Below, piece after piece: positions 1 through 7,802 of a DNA stretch of 25,451 bases. The notes under the pieces were generated by a model. It did not search any database and was not told where the DNA came from. It saw nothing but the letters and a program-made list of their open reading frames with translations. Within the stretch, counting starts at the first letter, position 1, and every line of letters starts with the position of its first letter. Position numbers and translations under genes: made by a program. The stretch is from Deltaproteobacteria bacterium UBA5329 (GTDB lineage Bacteria > Desulfobacterota > Syntrophorhabdia > Syntrophorhabdales > Syntrophorhabdaceae), in the NCBI GenBank assembly GCA_002408185.1, contig DHQV01000055.1:228537-253987 (forward strand), in the 5' to 3' direction.

Positions 1-1
1 C

Positions 2-1936
2 CTCATGAAGAACCCGGTCATATTCGTCACGGAAACGGCAGCAGCGATCACTACGGTCACGCTCCTTGCGCGTTCCGCGAGCGAACCGTTCTTTTTCGAC
101 CTGCAGATAACGGTATGGTTGTGGTTTACTGTAGTCTTTGCCAACTTTGCCGAGGCCATGGCGGAAGGACGGGGGAAGGCCCAGGCGATGGCCCTGCGCA
201 GGACCCGTACACAGACCGTCGCGAACTGCCTGCATGATGATGGATCGGTCACGCAGATACCAGCCGACCGGCTCGAAAATGGGCAGCTGTTCGTGGTATC
301 GGCCGGCGAGACCATACCTGCTGACGGCGAGATCATCGAGGGGGCTGCAACCGTTGATGAATCGGCGATCACGGGAGAGTCTGCGCCTGTTATCAGGGAG
401 GCAGGCGGCGACCGCAGTGCGGTCACGGGAGGCACACGGGTCCTTTCGGACCGCATCATCGCACGGGTAACGGCGGAAATGGGACAGAGCTTTCTTGATC
501 GTATGATCGGGCTCGTGGAAGGTGCAAAAAGGCAGAAGACGCCCAACGAAATTGCCCTGACATTGCTCCTGTCAGCGCTTACCGTCATCTTTCTTGTCGT
601 TATCATTACTCTTCGATTCTTTGGCATGTATTCCGGCGTTACGTTTTCTGTTACGGTCCTCGTTGCGCTGCTTGTATGCCTTATACCCACCACGATCGGC
701 GGATTGCTCAGCGCCATCGGCATAGCGGGGATAGACCGCATGGTGCAGAAGAATGTGCTTGCGATGAGCGGCCGGGCAGTAGAGGCGGCGGGTGATGTCG
801 ATGTTTTGCTTCTCGACAAGACGGGCACGATCACGCTCGGGGACAGGCAGGCTACCCGGTTCATCCCCGCGCCGGGGGTAAGTTCCGAGGCGCTCGCAGA
901 TGCGGCCCAGCTAGCTTCCCTTGCGGATGAGACCCCGGAAGGACGAAGCATCGTCGTACTTGCCAAGCAGTATGGCTTAAGGGGAAGGAATATCGGAGAG
1001 ATGCCTCACGCAGAATTCATCCCTTTCACCGCACAGACCCGTATGAGCGGCATAAACCTTGACGGCAGACAGTTACGGAAAGGTGCTGCTGAAGCAATAC
1101 GGGCTTTCTGTTGTGGTGCGTTCCCTGATGCGGTGAACGCGGCTATCGATGAAATTGCGCATTTGGGTGGTACCCCGCTTGTTGTTGCGGACAATACACA
1201 GGTCCTCGGGACCATCGAGCTGAAGGATATCGTGAAGGGAGGGTTGAAAGACCGATTCGAACGGTTCCGGGCCATGGGCATCAAGACTGTTATGATAACG
1301 GGGGACAACCGGCTGACGGCTGCTGCTATAGCGAAGGAAGCAGGCGTTGATGAGTTCGTGGCAGAGGCAAAACCGGAGGACAAATTACACCTCATCCGCA
1401 CCGAACAGACGGCCGGCCATCTCGTCGCCATGACCGGTGACGGCACGAACGATGCCCCCGCACTTGCGCAGGCCGATGTTGGTGTTGCGATGAACTCGGG
1501 GACCCAGGCGGCGAAAGAAGCGGGGAACATGGTCGATCTTGATTCGAACCCCACAAAACTGATCGAGGTCGTCGAGATAGGGAAACAGATGCTCATTACC
1601 CGCGGCGCCCTCACGACATTTTCCTTAGCCAATGACTTAGCAAAGTATTTCGCAATCATTCCCGCCATGCTTGTGGGCATTTTCCCAGTGATCACACCTC
1701 TCAATATAATGAAGCTCTCCTCGCCGCAAAGCGCGATCTTAAGCGCTGTGATCTTTAACGCTTTGATAATAGTTTTCCTTATTCCCCTTGCCTTAAGAGG
1801 GGTTAAATTTCGACCGCTTGGGGCCGTTCATCTTCTGCGGAGAAACCTGCTCATTTATGGCATGGGAGGTCTTGTCATTCCGTTCGTCGGTATCAAGGCG
1901 ATCGATATGATCATTACCGCAATTGGCCTACCATAG
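2..1936 (+). CDS. kdpB: K+-transporting P-type ATPase, catalytic subunit KdpB (5' end cut by window)
   Basis: KdpB hydrolyses ATP to drive high-affinity K+ uptake through KdpA in the inner membrane. About 643 residues are visible, against roughly 680 in the family, and the frame is open to the window edge. The first in-frame ATG (position 5) lies inside the conserved N-terminal KNPV stretch, so the true start is upstream. P-type ATPase motifs appear in order: TGES of the actuator domain (residues 123-126 from that ATG), DKTGT with the phosphorylated Asp at about 271, MITGDN, and TGDGTNDAP. The C-terminal membrane segments include the KdpB-typical stretch SLANDLAKYFAIIPAM. The Ser of TGES, the inhibitory phosphorylation site in the E. 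coli enzyme, is kept. kdpC follows after 9 bases; kdpA is presumably upstream, outside the window. Confidence 0.97.
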   Translation, partial: LMKNPVIFVTETAAAITTVTLLARSASEPFFFDLQITVWLWFTVVFANFAEAMAEGRGKAQAMALRRTRTQTVANCLHDDGSVTQIPADRLENGQLFVVSAGETIPADGEIIEGAATVDESAITGESAPVIREAGGDRSAVTGGTRVLSDRIIARVTAEMGQSFLDRMIGLVEGAKRQKTPNEIALTLLLSALTVIFLVVIITLRFFGMYSGVTFSVTVLVALLVCLIPTTIGGLLSAIGIAGIDRMVQKNVLAMSGRAVEAAGDVDVLLLDKTGTITLGDRQATRFIPAPGVSSEALADAAQLASLADETPEGRSIVVLAKQYGLRGRNIGEMPHAEFIPFTAQTRMSGINLDGRQLRKGAAEAIRAFCCGAFPDAVNAAIDEIAHLGGTPLVVADNTQVLGTIELKDIVKGGLKDRFERFRAMGIKTVMITGDNRLTAAAIAKEAGVDEFVAEAKPEDKLHLIRTEQTAGHLVAMTGDGTNDAPALAQADVGVAMNSGTQAAKEAGNMVDLDSNPTKLIEVVEIGKQMLITRGALTTFSLANDLAKYFAIIPAMLVGIFPVITPLNIMKLSSPQSAILSAVIFNALIIVFLIPLALRGVKFRPLGAVHLLRRNLLIYGMGGLVIPFVGIKAIDMIITAIGLP

Positions 1937-1945
1937 GGGAGAATT

Positions 1946-2530
1946 ATGATGAAAACCTTGTTTCAGGAGATCAAATACAGCGTGATCGGCATTCTCTCCC
2001 TGGGCATTCTTCTTTGCGGGATCTATCCGCTCGTTACGTGGACTGTCGCGCAGGTATTCTTTCATGAGAAAGCCAATGGCTCATTGCTCATGGAAGAGAA
2101 CCAAATAATTGGTTCGGCATTACTGGCGCAGGGTTTCACCGGCCATCAATACTTTCATCCCCGTCCTTCAGCGGCGGGAGGGGGTTATGACGCCGTGTCT
2201 TCGGGCGGTAGCAATCTTGGTCCCCTGTCGCGGACTTTGAGCGAAATGGTGCAGAAGCGTGTCGACGAGTATAGGAAAGAGAACGGCCTTGATGCGGACA
2301 TTCCGGTCCCTGCCGATGCTGTCACATCTTCCGGAAGCGGACTCGATCCCCACATCAGCCCAGAAAATGCCCTTATCCAGGCGAAAAGGGTCGCACGGGA
2401 ACGCGGCATGACCGATAAAGCTATGCTCCAGAAGATCGCCGACCATACCGAGGGACGGACCCTCTGGTTGTTTGGACAGCCGCGGGTCAATGTCCTTACG
2501 CTCAATTGCGCTCTTGACGGGAGGCTGTAA
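1946..2530 (+). CDS. kdpC: K+-transporting ATPase subunit KdpC
   Basis: KdpC is the small single-span subunit of the KdpFABC pump that stabilises the complex. The 194-residue length is normal for the family. One hydrophobic segment (about residues 10-38) is followed by a periplasmic domain. That domain has the family signatures: HPRPS, a SGGSNLGPLS block, and VTSSGSGLDPHISPENALIQ. Two adjacent ATGs (1946, 1949) can serve as start, behind the Shine-Dalgarno site GGGGAG. Only 3 bases separate its stop from the next gene, so kdpB, kdpC and the KdpD-like gene form one transcription unit. Confidence 0.97.
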   Translation: MMKTLFQEIKYSVIGILSLGILLCGIYPLVTWTVAQVFFHEKANGSLLMEENQIIGSALLAQGFTGHQYFHPRPSAAGGGYDAVSSGGSNLGPLSRTLSEMVQKRVDEYRKENGLDADIPVPADAVTSSGSGLDPHISPENALIQAKRVARERGMTDKAMLQKIADHTEGRTLWLFGQPRVNVLTLNCALDGRL

Positions 2531-2533
2531 AAC

Positions 2534-4204
2534 ATGGCACAGGCCGATCGGGCAGACAATTTCTTGCGAATGATCCAACGGTCGCGGCGAGGCAGGCTTA
2601 AGGTCTACCTCGGCTATGCGGCCGGTGTGGGAAAAACATACCAGATGCTTCTCGAAGGCCACAGGCTCAAAGCGGAAGGGATCGATGTGGTCATCGGGCT
2701 TGTCGAGACACATGGCCGGGCAGATACGGCCCGACTGATGGAGGGGCTCGAGATGGTCCCGAGGGTCAGGCATGAATATCACGGCATTACCGTTGAGGAA
2801 ATGGACGTCAATACTGTCATCTCCCGAAAGCCGGAGGTCGCCCTTATCGATGAACTAGCCCATACCAATGTTCCCGGGACTCAGAACCATAAACGGTATC
2901 AGGACGTGGAGGACATTCTCGCTGCCGGCATCCATGTGATCACTACTGTCAACATCCAGCATCTCGAAAGTCTCTTTAACACGGTGGAAAGAGACCTTGG
3001 TGTCGCTGTCCGCGAGCGCCTGCCGGACAGCATTCTCGCGGAAGCTGACGAGATCATCAATGTCGACCTTTCGACAGAAGACCTCCGGCAGCGTCTCGAA
3101 GATGGCAAGGTCTATCCTGAACAGCGGGTGCGGACAGCTCTTTCGAATTTCTTTACGCCGTCCAACCTGGAACAACTCCGGGAAATGACCCTCAGGGAAC
3201 TGGCATCCCAAATTGATTTGAGGCGGCGGGAAGCCATAAGTGACGAGGCCCCGCCTACTCCCGACCAGGTGATGGTGTGTTTGAGCTCGCGCGGGCCCAA
3301 CAGCGAAATGCTGCTGAGGTATGGTTCCCGCCTTGCCGGACGGCTCAACAGGAACTGGTATGCTGTATATGTGCAAACATCGAAAGAGGCAGCGAATATA
3401 ATCGACTCAACGACCCAGCGGCTTATTTCAAATACCCTGGCCGTCGCGAAGCAGCTGGGTGCCACGGTCTTTACGTACAAAGGGGAGGATGTGGCAGACA
3501 CCATCCTTCGTTTTGCAAGGGAATATCGCGTCGGGCATATAGTGGTGGGATCTCCCGCAAAAAGATCTTTTTGGAAACGGTTCATGTCCAGGAAGAGCCT
3601 GGTCTACCGGCTGATCGATAAAGCGAAAGACGTGGAAGTTGTGGTTGTGGACACCGCATCGGTACCGGCGATGAAAGCACCCCTTGAGATAATCGGAGAA
3701 GAAGCTCCAGTACGGGCGGCCGAGCGGCAGGTGCACAGGCTGGCGATGAACAGCTTGCTCGGACGTAACGTGGTGTTCTGGGATGAGCCGGTTTCCAAGG
3801 ATGAAGCCATCCGCGCACTCGTTCATATGGCATGCAGAGACCTTCCGGGATGCGACGAGGCAGCTGCACTGCACGCGATAATGGTGCGGGAATCGGAAGG
3901 GTCCACGTTTCTTAATGAAGGGGTTGCCATCCCCCACGCACGGCTCGAAGGTCTCCATGAACCGGGCGCCGCCCTGGGTGTCGCACGGGGAGGAATTTCA
4001 GGAGATGACACCGGCCCTGCCGACTATATTGTGCTTTCGCTCACCCCTGGTGGAAGGCCGGAGGTCCAGATAGATATCCTCGCGGCAGTTTGCCGCGCAT
4101 TCCAGGACCGGATATTCCTCAAGGCCATGGACAGTGCCGTTACAGCCGATGACGTAAGGGATGCCCTCGCTTTATGGGCCGGGACCCACCGGGAAGCCAC
4201 ATAA
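2534..4204 (+). CDS. KdpD-like K+ sensor without histidine kinase, fused to a PTS EIIA domain
   Basis: This 556-residue protein begins as a KdpD sensor. It has the KdpD N-terminal domain with Walker A GYAAGVGKT (27-35), GLVETHGR (55-62) and Walker B-like ALIDELAHTN (103-112). A Usp-like domain follows (about 243-380, motifs VCLSSRGPNS and GSPAKRSFWKRF). Full-length KdpD then has four membrane helices and a histidine kinase; both are absent here. The C-terminus (about 405-550) instead matches a PTS EIIA domain of the fructose/nitrogen type, with the phospho-histidine context VAIPHARLEGL (His468). The start is ATG behind SD GGGAGG, 3 bases after kdpC. No kdpE is visible. Known: kinase-less KdpD proteins exist, KdpD Usp domains can bind c-di-AMP, and E. 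coli EIIA-Ntr binds KdpD. Inference: the fusion links PTS phosphorylation state to Kdp control. Confidence 0.9.
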   Translation: MAQADRADNFLRMIQRSRRGRLKVYLGYAAGVGKTYQMLLEGHRLKAEGIDVVIGLVETHGRADTARLMEGLEMVPRVRHEYHGITVEEMDVNTVISRKPEVALIDELAHTNVPGTQNHKRYQDVEDILAAGIHVITTVNIQHLESLFNTVERDLGVAVRERLPDSILAEADEIINVDLSTEDLRQRLEDGKVYPEQRVRTALSNFFTPSNLEQLREMTLRELASQIDLRRREAISDEAPPTPDQVMVCLSSRGPNSEMLLRYGSRLAGRLNRNWYAVYVQTSKEAANIIDSTTQRLISNTLAVAKQLGATVFTYKGEDVADTILRFAREYRVGHIVVGSPAKRSFWKRFMSRKSLVYRLIDKAKDVEVVVVDTASVPAMKAPLEIIGEEAPVRAAERQVHRLAMNSLLGRNVVFWDEPVSKDEAIRALVHMACRDLPGCDEAAALHAIMVRESEGSTFLNEGVAIPHARLEGLHEPGAALGVARGGISGDDTGPADYIVLSLTPGGRPEVQIDILAAVCRAFQDRIFLKAMDSAVTADDVRDALALWAGTHREAT

Positions 4205-4258
4205 GGGCCTTGAGTATCTTTACATTATTTTTATGTGATCGACCGATCTTTTAACGCC

Positions 4259-4284
4259 CAATTTATGCCCAAATGGCTAAATTG
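4259..4284 (+). promoter_or_regulatory. Hairpin/palindrome in the leader of the usp gene
   Basis: CAATTTA-t-GCC pairs with GGCTAAATTG across a 5-base loop, giving a 10-bp stem with a single bulged T. It lies between the KdpD-like stop (4204) and the usp Shine-Dalgarno site (about 4293-4300). No U-run follows, so it is not a standard intrinsic terminator. It could be an operator palindrome or an mRNA leader structure. The rest of this 102-base gap holds only a weak promoter-like sequence (TTGAGT at 4210, TATGTG 16 bases later). Confidence 0.4.
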
Positions 4285-4306
4285 ATAGTGTGAAGAGGAG
4301 GTCGAT

Positions 4307-4768
4307 ATGAGCTTCGGCACCAAAGCGAGTGATAGTGCCATTACGGCCTGTCTTGTTGGATTGGCAACATTGCCGTCCGTGACCCGTGGTATAAAGAGGA
4401 TACTGGTACCCACAGATTTTTCGGAATATTCGGATATGGCGTTGCGGCTGGCAATCGATCTCGCCGGACCACAGGGTGCGAAGATCAACCTGCTGCATGT
4501 TCTTCGATCCGGTGATTCGAACGGGCAGCTCCAAATGATGCGGAAACAGATCGCCAGGTTCCCGGATTCAAAGGATATCGAGATAATTCCAGAGATCAGG
4601 CAGGGAAAAGTATACGAAGAGATCCTAAATGCCGAGGCAGAGGACAATGCAGACCTCATAATCATGTCCAGGCACCGGGAGTCGGACTCTCTGCTATCCC
4701 TGTTCCAAAGCATAACCGCAAAGGTCAGAAAGAATGCCCGCTCCACCGTGCTTGTGGTCGGAGCTTGA
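4307..4768 (+). CDS. Universal stress protein (UspA family), single domain
   Basis: A 153-residue single Usp domain. The fold begins at KRILVPTDFSEYSDMAL and ends with RSTVLVVGA. The usual ATP-binding loop near the C-terminus (G-x2-G-x9-G-S/T) is not preserved: the corresponding stretch reads SRHRESDSLLSLFQSITAKV, with no glycines. It may therefore belong to the non-ATP-binding class. About 28 residues precede the first strand, longer than typical. The ATG is supported by the Shine-Dalgarno site GAGGAGG. It sits between the KdpD-like gene and a KimA-type K+ permease, and the stop is 4 bases before the favoured start of that permease. The context suggests a cytoplasmic regulator of K+ transport, which is inference. 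Confidence 0.9.
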   Translation: MSFGTKASDSAITACLVGLATLPSVTRGIKRILVPTDFSEYSDMALRLAIDLAGPQGAKINLLHVLRSGDSNGQLQMMRKQIARFPDSKDIEIIPEIRQGKVYEEILNAEAEDNADLIIMSRHRESDSLLSLFQSITAKVRKNARSTVLVVGA

Positions 4769-4772
4769 CGCC

Positions 4773-6758
4773 GTGCAGGAAAAAAACATCCCCGAAAGGT
4801 CACATACCATCCTGGAAAAAACGAAGCACACGATCATCGGCTCACCCCGGGACATCAAAGAGCCATCGATATTCCATAAGCTATCATTGATACCGATCCT
4901 TGCATGGATCGGCCTCGGCGCGGATGGTCTGTCATCGTCGTCATACGGGCCAGAGGAAGCCTTTCGGACCTTGGGACAGCACGCCTATCTTGCCATTTTT
5001 TTGGCTATCGCCACGGCTTTCACGGTCATCATCATTTCATACGCATATTCGAGGATCATAGAGCATTTCCCTCATGGAGGCGGCGGGTATATAGTCTCGA
5101 CGCATACGATAAGCAGCTCTGCGGGCGTCGTTTCAGGGTGCGCGCTTCTCGTCGATTATATGCTAACCATCACGGTCTCGCTTGTTTCATGCGGCGACGC
5201 CCTGTTCAGCTTTCTTCCCCTTTCTTTTCAAAAGTACAAGCTTGTTTTTGTTGCATCTCTCATTGTCTTGCTCGTCATTTTGAACTTAAGGGGCGTCAAG
5301 GAATCGGTCACCTTGCTCGCCCCTATCTTCATCGTATTCGTCACAACGCATGCTCTTCTTATCGGGTACGGCATTTTTACCCATATCGGGCAGGCGGGGC
5401 CCCTTTTACGCGACATCGACCGCAACCTCAATTCCGATCTTTCGACCGTGGGGTTTATCGGTGTTCTTGCCATCTTCCTTCGCGCGTTTTCCATGGGTGG
5501 TGGAACATACACGGGGATCGAAGCGGTATCGAATGGAATGCAGATCATGCGGGAGCCCCGGGTGCAAACCGGTAAACGGACCATGGTCTATATGGCGTCG
5601 TCCCTTGCCATTACAGCGGGAGGACTTCTCGTATGTTATCTTCTTTTTGGAATTAAGCCCTTGGAGGGGCAAACGCTCAATGCCATACTGGCCGGAAAAG
5701 TCTTTCTGGACTGGCGTTTTGGCGGAGTGATCGCTCTTATCACCATCCTGTCCGAGGGGGCGCTCCTGATTGTGGGAGCTCAGACAGGTTTCATTGACGG
5801 TCCCCGGGTGATCTCAAACATGGCCATCGATTCCTGGTTTCCCCGCAGATTTGCATCCCTGTCGGAGCGGCTTACCATGCAGGACGGCGTTGTCCTGATG
5901 GGCGCGGCGGCCATTGCTCTTCTCGTATACACGGGCGGCTCGATCACTGCCCTGGTCGTGATGTACTCGATCAATGTTTTCGTGACATTCTCGCTTTCTC
6001 AATTCGGCATGATCCGGTTCTTCCTGAAAAACAAGGGATCGGACATCAAATGGAAGCAACATACCGTTATTCACATCATTGGTTTAATACTCTGCCTTAC
6101 CATCCTTTGCGTGACGATATATGAAAAATTCGGCGAAGGGGGGTGGGTCACCATTGTTATAACGTCCGCGGTGATGGGTATATGTTATCTCATCCGAAGG
6201 CATTATGCGAAGGTCAGGGACAGTGTGCGTCATCTGGAGAGCATCCTTTCCGATATCCCTGCTGCCGAACCGTTTAATGATAACCCCGTCGATCCAAAGG
6301 ACATGACCGCGATTTTGCTCGTGAGCAGCTTTAATGGGTTCGGGCTCCATACCCTGCTTGCAATAGTTCGACACTTCCCCGGCATATACAAGAATTTTAT
6401 TTTTATATCGGTTGCCGAGGTGGACTCGGGGTCCTTTAAGGGGCTTGCCGAGATCAAGGCCCTTCAAACGTCGGTAAAGAGGGACCTCGAGAAATACGTC
6501 AAGGTCGCAAGGCTTCACGGGTTCCCCGCTGATTACCGGACTGACATCGCAACGGATGTTATCGATTCTGTTACGGACCTTGTCGAAAAGACCGTGAAAG
6601 AATTTCCGCGGTCGACCGTATTCACTGGTAAACTGATATTCAAAAAGGAAAACCCGTTCCAGAAGGTCCTGCACAACGAAACGGCCTACTCGCTTCAGAG
6701 AAGGCTCCAATGGGACGGCATCCCGACGGTTATTCTGCCTATCCGGGTCGATGTCTAA
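4773..6758 (+). CDS. APC-superfamily potassium permease, KimA type
   Basis: About 661 residues from GTG 4773, with roughly 12 membrane segments followed by a cytoplasmic C-terminal domain (about the last 160 residues). Features shared with Bacillus KimA include FPHGGGGYIVS, LLVDYMLTITVS, LNLRGVKESV, GIEAVSNG, and an end resembling KimA's (VLHNETAYSLQRRLQ). The N-terminal block IGLGADGLSSSSYGPEEAF is typical of this permease group. KimA imports K+ and is inhibited by c-di-AMP in Gram-positives. Start choice: ATG 4734 would overlap usp by 35 bases, while GTG 4773 has GGAG nine bases upstream and fits better. Co-location with kdp and a K+ channel supports K+ over amino acids as substrate. After its stop, 183 bases up to 6941 hold no gene I can support. 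Confidence 0.82.
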   Translation: MQEKNIPERSHTILEKTKHTIIGSPRDIKEPSIFHKLSLIPILAWIGLGADGLSSSSYGPEEAFRTLGQHAYLAIFLAIATAFTVIIISYAYSRIIEHFPHGGGGYIVSTHTISSSAGVVSGCALLVDYMLTITVSLVSCGDALFSFLPLSFQKYKLVFVASLIVLLVILNLRGVKESVTLLAPIFIVFVTTHALLIGYGIFTHIGQAGPLLRDIDRNLNSDLSTVGFIGVLAIFLRAFSMGGGTYTGIEAVSNGMQIMREPRVQTGKRTMVYMASSLAITAGGLLVCYLLFGIKPLEGQTLNAILAGKVFLDWRFGGVIALITILSEGALLIVGAQTGFIDGPRVISNMAIDSWFPRRFASLSERLTMQDGVVLMGAAAIALLVYTGGSITALVVMYSINVFVTFSLSQFGMIRFFLKNKGSDIKWKQHTVIHIIGLILCLTILCVTIYEKFGEGGWVTIVITSAVMGICYLIRRHYAKVRDSVRHLESILSDIPAAEPFNDNPVDPKDMTAILLVSSFNGFGLHTLLAIVRHFPGIYKNFIFISVAEVDSGSFKGLAEIKALQTSVKRDLEKYVKVARLHGFPADYRTDIATDVIDSVTDLVEKTVKEFPRSTVFTGKLIFKKENPFQKVLHNETAYSLQRRLQWDGIPTVILPIRVDV

Positions 6759-6941
6759 ATAACCCGGGCAACATGTTTTGTCAATTGTGATATTGCACCC
6801 GGTAAATTTCAATCTTTCCACGGGGCCCAGTATATCTTTTCGGCAATGTTTTGGTCCGAGTTTTTCCACATTGTTTTTCCGTGTTGGCTGCAATAAAACA
6901 TTCGTAAGTTTTTTCCAAGAATAATCTAAAACGGGGGGTGA

Positions 6942-7628
6942 ATGGTGAAGAGGAACTTCTTCGTGTGGCTGATATGCTTGGTGATAACCATCTCCGGATG
7001 CCCGGCCATGGCCCTGTACATGGAAGGCCTTCTCGAGGCCGGTCTGGGATTGTTCAAGACGGCTACGTTATCGGATGAGGAAATGCATGCATTATCTGCA
7101 GCATCTATCGAGAAAAATGACAGGGAAAATCAGATCGTTGATAAAAACTCGGTATATACCGCCCGTCTGGCAAAAATGACGAAGAACCTGAAAATCGATA
7201 AAGGATTGCGCATCAATATCAGGATCTGTCATACTCCCGGGGCAGTGAACGCATTCGCTCTGCCTGACGGGAGTATCCGCCTGTATTCGGGCACTTTCGA
7301 TATGATGACCGATAACGAGGTATTGTATATCCTGGGGCATGAGACCGGACATATCGCCCTCGGCCATTAACGCACTGTCAATATTTTCAAACGAATGAGA
7401 TCGAGGCGGATAATTACGCTATCCAGACATTGAAAGACAGTAATATCGATCCCAAGCACGGCATAATGGCGCTGCGCAAGATCGAGGATATACGGTAATC
7501 AAGGCAGTATCTTTGCGAGTCACCCGACCCCGGGGACCCGGGCGGCAGATCCCTTTCACGAAGGGACCGTAAACATCTGCGAAGATATTCGGCTACCTAT
7601 TTTTCGATACCCAGGTCCGCATTCGTGA
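6942..7628 (+). pseudogene. Broken M48-family metalloprotease lipoprotein (LoiP/YcaL-like)
   Basis: The ORF 6942-7370 starts with a lipoprotein signal (hydrophobic run, lipobox ISGC with Cys20). It continues into an M48 domain, with NAFALPDGSIRLYSG and the zinc motif HETGH (133-137), and then stops at IALGH. Homologous sequence resumes at once in another frame: 7379-7498 encodes QYFQTNEIEADNYAIQTL, including the third zinc ligand region (EIEAD), and ends at IEDIR plus stop. A further shift at about 7493 returns to the first frame, where 7494-7628 reads IFASHPTPGTRAAD, the M48 C-terminal signature. About 40-50 residues normally found between HExxH and EAD are missing. This is a deletion plus frameshift and a second single-base shift. 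The start ATG follows a G-rich SD. A sequencing error could explain the second shift but hardly the missing block. Confidence 0.82.
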
Positions 7629-7733
7629 TGATCCCCCAAGGCCTTCGTGGCTGCGTCGAGATGTCCGGCCGGGCCTGCCTGATACCAGGCGGTAAAACAG
7701 CCGGTCACCGCAGGTGGCGATTTCCTTTGGTGC

Positions 7734-7761
7734 TTGACACGCGATGCGTTGGAATGATACG
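7734..7761 (+). promoter_or_regulatory. Candidate sigma-70 promoter for the glucan phosphorylase gene
   Basis: A perfect -35 box TTGACA (7734-7739) is followed after 16 bases by GATACG (7756-7761), a weak -10 match; a 17-base spacer would give ATACGG. It lies 41 bases upstream of the phosphorylase start. The remainder of 7629-7802 shows no gene or structure I can name. Confidence 0.35.
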
Positions 7762-7802
7762 GAGATACGTGTTTGGCATATTTTAAAAAGGGAGGTAGTA
7801 GC

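Noticed and set aside
1006..1704. A 232-codon - strand frame inside kdpB
   Set aside because: Antisense to the phosphorylation and nucleotide-binding domains of KdpB; low-complexity serine/alanine-rich translation typical of shadows.
4734..4772. ATG 4734 as the start of the KimA-type permease
   Set aside because: It would overlap usp by 35 bases and add a residue run (PAPPCLWSELDA) that is just usp sequence in another frame; GTG 4773 has a better placed Shine-Dalgarno site.
6084..6893. A 269-codon - strand frame overlapping the KimA-type permease 3' end
   Set aside because: Most of it mirrors a conserved cytoplasmic domain on the + strand; no recognisable motif or good ribosome site.
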